A stretch of DNA of 64,000 nucleotides from a virus, in IMG/VR virus record IMGVR_UViG_3300028388_001983, positions 1 through 64,000 of that record; one strand, given 5' to 3'. This document shows, piece after piece, positions 59,470 through 64,000 of the stretch. The notes beneath the pieces were generated by a model. That model saw only the letters and a list, made by a program, of their open reading frames with translations, searched no databases and was not told the origin of the DNA. The position numbers and the translations under genes were made by a program. Position 1 is the first letter of the stretch; the number at the start of each line of letters is the position of its first letter.

Positions 59470-60134
59470 GACAAATCCTCCCTTAATAACCATCCAGCCG
59501 GATAAGCTACTGGTGAATAAACATTATAATCAATCAGACTTTCATAAACATTACCGTCTGTATATCTTACTAAATCCCCTATACGAAACGCATCATGTCC
59601 CCCCGTGGGTTGATACCATTCAATGATTTCTTCACTTGGCACGCTCTTCCAAAGAGCTGGAGTAATATCAGGTGTTTGTCCTTCTACTGTCATGTGCTCC
59701 TGTAAGCACTCATACTGAATATTATTCCAAATCCGTTTCCATCCTACATATACATATTCATTCTGAATCCATTGTAAATCATCTGCGTTATCCCTGAAAA
59801 AAGTAAATAAAGCCGGTATTTCGGAAGGTTTGTAAATGGTTTTTAAATGGGATTGACGGCAAATAAATAAATCACTCGGCTGATCTAATCCTAAATCAGG
59901 GTCATCCCATTGATAAACTTTTCCTTGTTCTAAAGTTTCATGTTCGTCGTATCTTAATATTTCTGTTGTGCCTGTTTGCTTGGATATAATCAAATCTTTT
60001 GCAGATTGTAAATCCTCATCACTTAATACTCTTTCAGGTAACATATAAGTATTATCAGGAAGTTTACGAGAATTAATACCACTATATTTCCCAAACTTAC
60101 CTTCAATATGTTCTGATAATATTATTATATTCAT
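59466..60134 (-). CDS. Virion protein with two chitin-binding-type modules, 222 aa
   Basis: After an N-terminal alpha/beta part (MNIIILSEHIEGKFGKYSG), two short aromatic modules appear in the C-terminal half: WNNIQYECLQEHMTVEGQTP...LWKSV and RYTDGNVYESLIDYNVYSPV...GWLL. The pattern of W/Y, a Y-E-C/S-L strand and a terminal W resembles CBM5/12 (ChtBD3) modules often attached to phage tail fibres. Stop overlaps the 48-aa ORF and start overlaps the 266-aa gene, both as ATGA. Probable glycan-binding accessory of the tail. Confidence 0.58.
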   Translation of the reverse strand: MNIIILSEHIEGKFGKYSGINSRKLPDNTYMLPERVLSDEDLQSAKDLIISKQTGTTEILRYDEHETLEQGKVYQWDDPDLGLDQPSDLFICRQSHLKTIYKPSEIPALFTFFRDNADDLQWIQNEYVYVGWKRIWNNIQYECLQEHMTVEGQTPDITPALWKSVPSEEIIEWYQPTGGHDAFRIGDLVRYTDGNVYESLIDYNVYSPVAYPAGWLLREDLS

Positions 60135-60931
60135 GTTAATATTCCTTTGCCATTTGAATCCATGTATGTTTCAATCGCATTCCTTATTACACCTTCAGAT
60201 GTACTTGATAATTTTTTAGCCCCAGACATGTAAAAACTAATCGTATCCAAAGCATAATAAGCACCTACTCTCAGTAAGGTAACTTGACTTGAAGGTAAAT
60301 TATCATTATCCCCAACATAAGATGTTAACAACCCATTATTCCATACTGATACATTAGTCAAATTATTAGAACTAAAAATATAATTTGTATTATTATTTGT
60401 ATTATTTATATCTTTTCTAGTATTATCATTATGATAATGCCTAATTTTATCAATGCTGTAATATCCTAATCCATACGCAGCAATACCATACTGAGGCCCA
60501 TATGAAGCTGGGTTAATACCTCCACTTAATGTTAGCAAACCATAAGAAGATTCATTTTGAGTATAATTTACCGCATCCGTAGAAGGATTATAATCCATTT
60601 TTAAATAAGCATTTGAACCATCTCCCTTAAATCCTTCATACTGAGTAAATACTGGGCTATTATATGCTATCCCATCATGACTTCTTTTAACCATGTTCTT
60701 TAATGCAGCATCTTCTGTCTCATTTGCCAACATGTAAAAAGTATCAAAAAAATCACTCAAATTATTAATATTCAATCCATCCTTTACGTCCGTTATAAGT
60801 GTACTTAATTTCGTTTGTTGGTCAGAACTCAATGGAGTAGATAAAGCGTCAAGATAGGTTTGAAGGTCGGGGTCTAATATAACGCCTCCCCCACCCCTCC
60901 TTTTTGTTAGTCCTAATCCTATTCCTATCAT
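60131..60931 (-). CDS. Tail/adhesion protein of a family common in phages of Bacteroidota, 266 aa
   Basis: Starts MIGIGLGLTKRRGGGG, then LDPDLQTYLDALSTPLSSDQ, NINNLSDFFDTFYMLANET and FTQYEGFKGDGSNAYLKMDY, followed by a LamG-like beta domain. I recognise this order from structural/adhesion proteins in phages of Bacteroidota, where a glycine-rich leader precedes a helical part and a beta-sandwich. It likely sits on the virion surface. Coupled to both neighbours by ATGA overlaps. Confidence 0.62.
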   Translation of the reverse strand: MIGIGLGLTKRRGGGGVILDPDLQTYLDALSTPLSSDQQTKLSTLITDVKDGLNINNLSDFFDTFYMLANETEDAALKNMVKRSHDGIAYNSPVFTQYEGFKGDGSNAYLKMDYNPSTDAVNYTQNESSYGLLTLSGGINPASYGPQYGIAAYGLGYYSIDKIRHYHNDNTRKDINNTNNNTNYIFSSNNLTNVSVWNNGLLTSYVGDNDNLPSSQVTLLRVGAYYALDTISFYMSGAKKLSSTSEGVIRNAIETYMDSNGKGILT

Positions 60932-61140
60932 AATTTTATTTTTTTATTTTGCCCAAGGCATATATAAAGTTGTTCATACCATTGTTCGCCACGTTCAAAT
61001 AACACTGAATAATCATCTTGTAAAGTTGTTGAGTTGACTTTCGCAAGAGTTTTCCAGGGAGAATATGAAGATGTTCCTGAATTATTATCATTCCCGTCTG
61101 GACTTACATAATAAGCTGTGACTGTATCGCTTTTATTCAT
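60928..61140 (-). pseudogene. Truncated N-terminus of a beta-helix polysaccharide-lyase-like protein, 70 aa
   Basis: The segment YYVSPDGNDNNSGTSSYSPW then KTLAKVNS and VLFERGEQWYEQL is the usual start of long right-handed beta-helix proteins of the PL9-like type. Only this cap remains; the frame ends after a short unrelated tail (YICLGQNKKIKL), with no beta-helix repeats. It still has an ATG inside the preceding gene end (8-nt overlap) and an ATGA overlap with the next gene, so it may still be translated. Looks like a remnant of a lost tailspike domain. Confidence 0.6.
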
Positions 61141-64000
61141 CTTTATTCATCCATGCGTGACTAAGAACTTGATTAGGGTCTGAAAATTCACCAGCAAGAG
61201 GGACTCCATTTTTCCCTTGTGCTTCCTGTTTCCATTGAAAAACTGCTATATCATCAATTTGCCACCATTCATCACGTTGAGCAGATTCATCTTCCCCTCC
61301 ATCATAAGGAGCCCCTAATGAATTTCCTCCGAAAAAAACATCCCCTCTGAATGTATTGATTCCCCATTGATCTGGTCTTGTCGTTCTGTAATAAGAGGAA
61401 AGAATCTCCATACCGCTGTATCTTCCATGTAATACCCCATCTACAAATACTTCCATGAATCCATCTTGATTAACTGAATTATCTGCATTATAGGTATTCA
61501 TCACATATCTAAGGGTAATATTTTGCCATTGTCCAGGTTCTAGGTAGGCCCTTCCGTTAAATTGATAGCAAAAATCGCCTGCTCCCCATTGTGTTCTTCC
61601 TGAGTTTTGATAATACATATAAAAATATAATTGACCCCTATCTGGATCACCAGTGACGGGCTTATACATTACCCTTAAAGAAGCTCCTTCATCGTATGTA
61701 GGTTGCATAGATATAGTTTTATCACCTCCAGCATGAACTCCGGCGAACATTTTTCCGCCACGGTTAAAAAGAAAACCAGGTTTATGTTTAATATTATACG
61801 TCATCCACACTTCTTCGTAAGGGCCAATAGGCATATTCCATTCATCGCCGCCGATGAGATTTGTGACACCTCCTTCAACTGTATTATATTCAAGTACCTT
61901 TGATCCATAATTACTATCAATAGTTATTGAATCAAAATATCCTACCGTATATGGCAATGGAGAAGTCTCTGGATATTTATAATATGTATTTGCCAGACTA
62001 GATACATAACTGGCATTATATTCTGAAGTTGAAGGGTCTCTATAATCAACTGATCTTCCTGTCCCCCCCGGGAAATCTTGTTGGTATTGTGATTTTGTCC
62101 ATTTCCCTGTTGAATGATCTTCCCAATCTTGTTCTAAGATGATAGTATATTGAGACTTATCTGGATTATCATATACAGGGGGTTCATATGTTGTACTTGA
62201 CCCGGATAATATTGAGCCTGGATTTGAATATAATTCAGCTACATTTGCTGAAGATAATGTTTGATTCATAATCAAAACCTCATCCAGATATGCGTTAATA
62301 TCATCCGTCCCATCTTTTTGTTGTCCAATTCGTGTGACTCCGGCCAGCGTAACGCCAGAATGAAAATCTGTTGAACTTCCTTCATAAATATTATCAACAT
62401 AAAAGTTGACGGAATCCGCATACTTATTGACAACAACATGAGACATTGCATCTGTTACAAATACAACTCCTGTATTAGATGCTGCTGTAAGCGTAGTTCC
62501 GTCTTTTGTTTCAAGATAGACGGTATTAGTAGAAAAATTAATATAAATATTAATGCTATCAGAACTAAATACTGTTGATCTTGTGTATGCGTCTTTCTCT
62601 GTTACCCAAAATGAAACTGAAAAAACTGTATCTACATCACTACCCAAATTAATTTCAAAATATCTATCTGTCCCCCACATTTGCCATGCGTAAGTTCCCG
62701 CTGCAACCGCATTCGTTGTATAGCCCAATGCTGCGCTAGCTGTCCCATTATAATTATCAAGATCATCTAACACATTATTTTCTGCCTTATAATGTGCTAA
62801 TGTTTCAACTGTGTCTGAACCGTATGAAACGAGACTCAGGCTTACATCTTGCAATTCATTATACTGCATGTCAACAACATTATTATTTCCAGATTTTGCA
62901 TATACTATTGAATCTGGAGAACTTGCAGAAGCACAAGTGAATAATATTACATTCCCATCTATGACTGGATTTGTGACTTCTTTTTCTGACGCTCCCTCAT
63001 AAGCTTTCCATGCTGCCGTATCGGGCGTTATAGATGATATTAATTGTTCATTTGCATTAATCCTTATTTTATTGTCCCCGTCTCGATTAAAACTGGCTGT
63101 ATCAATCGTAGGAGGTATCACATCTATGATTGCAGCCTCTCCAATGTAAGCACTAAGAAGATCGTTAGACGTTGCTTCTGAAATCACATCACTATATATT
63201 CTTGCTCCATCCAAATATCCTGATAATGTCAAGGTATCTGACAAATTAAGCCCAAATCTGAGAGTGTCTTGCGTCCAATTCACCGCAAGATTAGCAGTAG
63301 AATCTTCTGTTTGATCAATTCCGTTAATAATGAACCTTACATCATTTGTTGTACTATCAACTGTCAATATTACCATATTCGATCCTGCTCCGGGCACGAA
63401 TATGCTATCATTTGATGATGCTGTATCTCCTGCACATATAAAATGAAACTGTCGATTAGGAGCATCAAGCAAAAATTCTGTTGTGTCTGTTGCAAAAATT
63501 GTCCCAACGTAGTCAACCCCCCATACTTGCAAACCTACTGCAAAAGTGAATGAGTTTGAAAATGGAAAATTATTTACATCTATATAGCTTGTTGAAAAAA
63601 ATGATGCTTTATAGTTACCAGAAAGTGCAAGGGCCGTAGGGTAATAGAATCCTGATGATGCAGTTCCGTCATAACTTCCCTTTGAGTCTTGCGCATTGTT
63701 TTCAAAGTCATAAAAGGAAATTAACGAAATCAATTCTTCAACATTATTAGTTACGACTTCATTGTTAAAAGTAGCTAGAGCATTCCCGGAGAGATCTCTA
63801 ATGTAATTATCTGAAAGGGTATTGTATGACAAATTAAGCACATCACTTTGCACGATTGTATCGTTAAGACTTAAATAAATATATTGTCCGGATGCAGTTA
63901 TACTATCAATTTCTGTCGAAGAAAAATGATTTATACTTATAATGAACGCATCATCACTTACACTAGGAACATATGAGGCGTCTATTGATTCTGAAAAAGT
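61133..64000 (-). CDS. Multidomain adhesin/polysaccharide lyase (two LamG, PL14-like C-terminus), 5' end outside window
   Basis: The frame is open to the last base of the window; 955 aa visible. An apparent GTG start at 63853 is not needed because coding sequence continues upstream. From the N-terminus: an Ig-like segment (ITASGQYIYLSLNDTI, LRDLSGNALATF-like), a LamG domain (YDFENNAQDSKGSYDG), a second Ig-like segment (PPTIDTASFNRDGDNKIRIN), a second LamG (AHYKAENNVLDDLDNYNG), and a C-terminal 320-aa domain with VWMTYNIKHKPGFLFNRGG, KMFAGVHAGG and YFYMYYQNSG, resembling PL14 (alginate/glucuronan-lyase-like) folds. G+C is visibly higher than elsewhere, suggesting recent transfer. Probably a tailspike or secreted depolymerase. 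Confidence 0.72.
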   Translation of the reverse strand, partial: TFSESIDASYVPSVSDDAFIISINHFSSTEIDSITASGQYIYLSLNDTIVQSDVLNLSYNTLSDNYIRDLSGNALATFNNEVVTNNVEELISLISFYDFENNAQDSKGSYDGTASSGFYYPTALALSGNYKASFFSTSYIDVNNFPFSNSFTFAVGLQVWGVDYVGTIFATDTTEFLLDAPNRQFHFICAGDTASSNDSIFVPGAGSNMVILTVDSTTNDVRFIINGIDQTEDSTANLAVNWTQDTLRFGLNLSDTLTLSGYLDGARIYSDVISEATSNDLLSAYIGEAAIIDVIPPTIDTASFNRDGDNKIRINANEQLISSITPDTAAWKAYEGASEKEVTNPVIDGNVILFTCASASSPDSIVYAKSGNNNVVDMQYNELQDVSLSLVSYGSDTVETLAHYKAENNVLDDLDNYNGTASAALGYTTNAVAAGTYAWQMWGTDRYFEINLGSDVDTVFSVSFWVTEKDAYTRSTVFSSDSINIYINFSTNTVYLETKDGTTLTAASNTGVVFVTDAMSHVVVNKYADSVNFYVDNIYEGSSTDFHSGVTLAGVTRIGQQKDGTDDINAYLDEVLIMNQTLSSANVAELYSNPGSILSGSSTTYEPPVYDNPDKSQYTIILEQDWEDHSTGKWTKSQYQQDFPGGTGRSVDYRDPSTSEYNASYVSSLANTYYKYPETSPLPYTVGYFDSITIDSNYGSKVLEYNTVEGGVTNLIGGDEWNMPIGPYEEVWMTYNIKHKPGFLFNRGGKMFAGVHAGGDKTISMQPTYDEGASLRVMYKPVTGDPDRGQLYFYMYYQNSGRTQWGAGDFCYQFNGRAYLEPGQWQNITLRYVMNTYNADNSVNQDGFMEVFVDGVLHGRYSGMEILSSYYRTTRPDQWGINTFRGDVFFGGNSLGAPYDGGEDESAQRDEWWQIDDIAVFQWKQEAQGKNGVPLAGEFSDPNQVLSHAWMNKDE

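Noticed and set aside
60928-61140. A complete functional polysaccharide lyase
   Set aside because: Only the N-terminal cap is present; no beta-helix repeats or catalytic residues follow in any frame.
10100-63000. Many plus-strand ORFs of 60-110 codons inside the minus-strand block (for example 13093, 23795, 26069, 41552, 46868, 48245, 59327)
   Set aside because: They are antisense to well-supported genes, consist mainly of Ser/Ile/Phe/Tyr as expected from the reverse strand of Asp/Glu/Lys-rich proteins, and lack recognisable domains.
1-64000. CRISPR arrays, tRNA genes, insertion sequences, integrase
   Set aside because: I looked in all gaps and found no spaced direct repeats, no cloverleaf with a CCA-type end, no transposase motifs, and no recombinase. 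The window gives no sign of lysogeny.

Overview
The window is a 64 kb piece of a tailed-phage genome that I place among the crAss-like phages (Crassvirales) infecting a host of the phylum Bacteroidota. Reasons: (1) a long late block on the minus strand has the crAss-like order terminase large subunit - portal - scaffold - major capsid - connector/ring proteins - tail fibre - muzzle-like protein - cargo proteins - giant virion proteins; (2) one giant protein carries a phage-type RNA polymerase active site (DFDVD) in a beta-prime-like double-psi beta-barrel context; (3) promoters match the Bacteroidota consensus TTG-N20-TAnnTTTG; (4) exported proteins have Bacteroidota-type signal peptides (ending SFGQ). 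TAA, TGA and TAG are all used as stops, so I see no codon reassignment. The DNA is very AT-rich except for the right-hand ~4 kb.

Left part (1-10,059, plus strand): nucleotide-metabolism, replication and accessory genes. In order: the end of a gene that starts outside the window, a small frame-broken gene, a class II ribonucleotide reductase (nrdJ), small unknowns, a structured RNA with a pseudoknot (3391-3545), two calcineurin-like metallophosphoesterases, a GH73-like glucosaminidase, a family A DNA polymerase with an intact 3'-5' exonuclease, and a sulfotransferase-like protein. Three promoters punctuate the block, two of them fused to intrinsic terminators. A strong terminator at 10,059-10,088 separates it from the convergent late block.

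Right part (10,095-64,000, minus strand, read from right to left): first a translationally coupled chain of polysaccharide-acting or adhesive proteins (a LamG/PL14-like protein running off the window end, a beta-helix remnant, two structural proteins, three tiny ORFs, and a complete GH5 cellulase-type enzyme). Next come a winged-helix protein, a DEDDy exonuclease with fused HTH and zinc ribbon, an IHF/HU-like protein, a candidate small terminase, and TerL interrupted by a LAGLIDADG intein at its ATPase coupling motif. Then portal, scaffold, major capsid protein and connector proteins; a lysis cassette (exported protein, TM protein, holin-like, NlpC/CHAP-like endolysin, spanin-like); three ring-protein candidates; a double beta-propeller tail fibre; the muzzle; and finally cargo proteins and the giant RNA polymerase/zincin/nuclease proteins, presumably injected at the start of infection.

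Most unusual points: the giant RNA polymerase polypeptide appears split in two by a frame break near 21.02 kb; the GH5 enzyme has all eight family-invariant residues; TerL carries an intein inside GTGG; a compact pseudoknotted RNA sits among the early genes; and a sulfotransferase is encoded by the phage.
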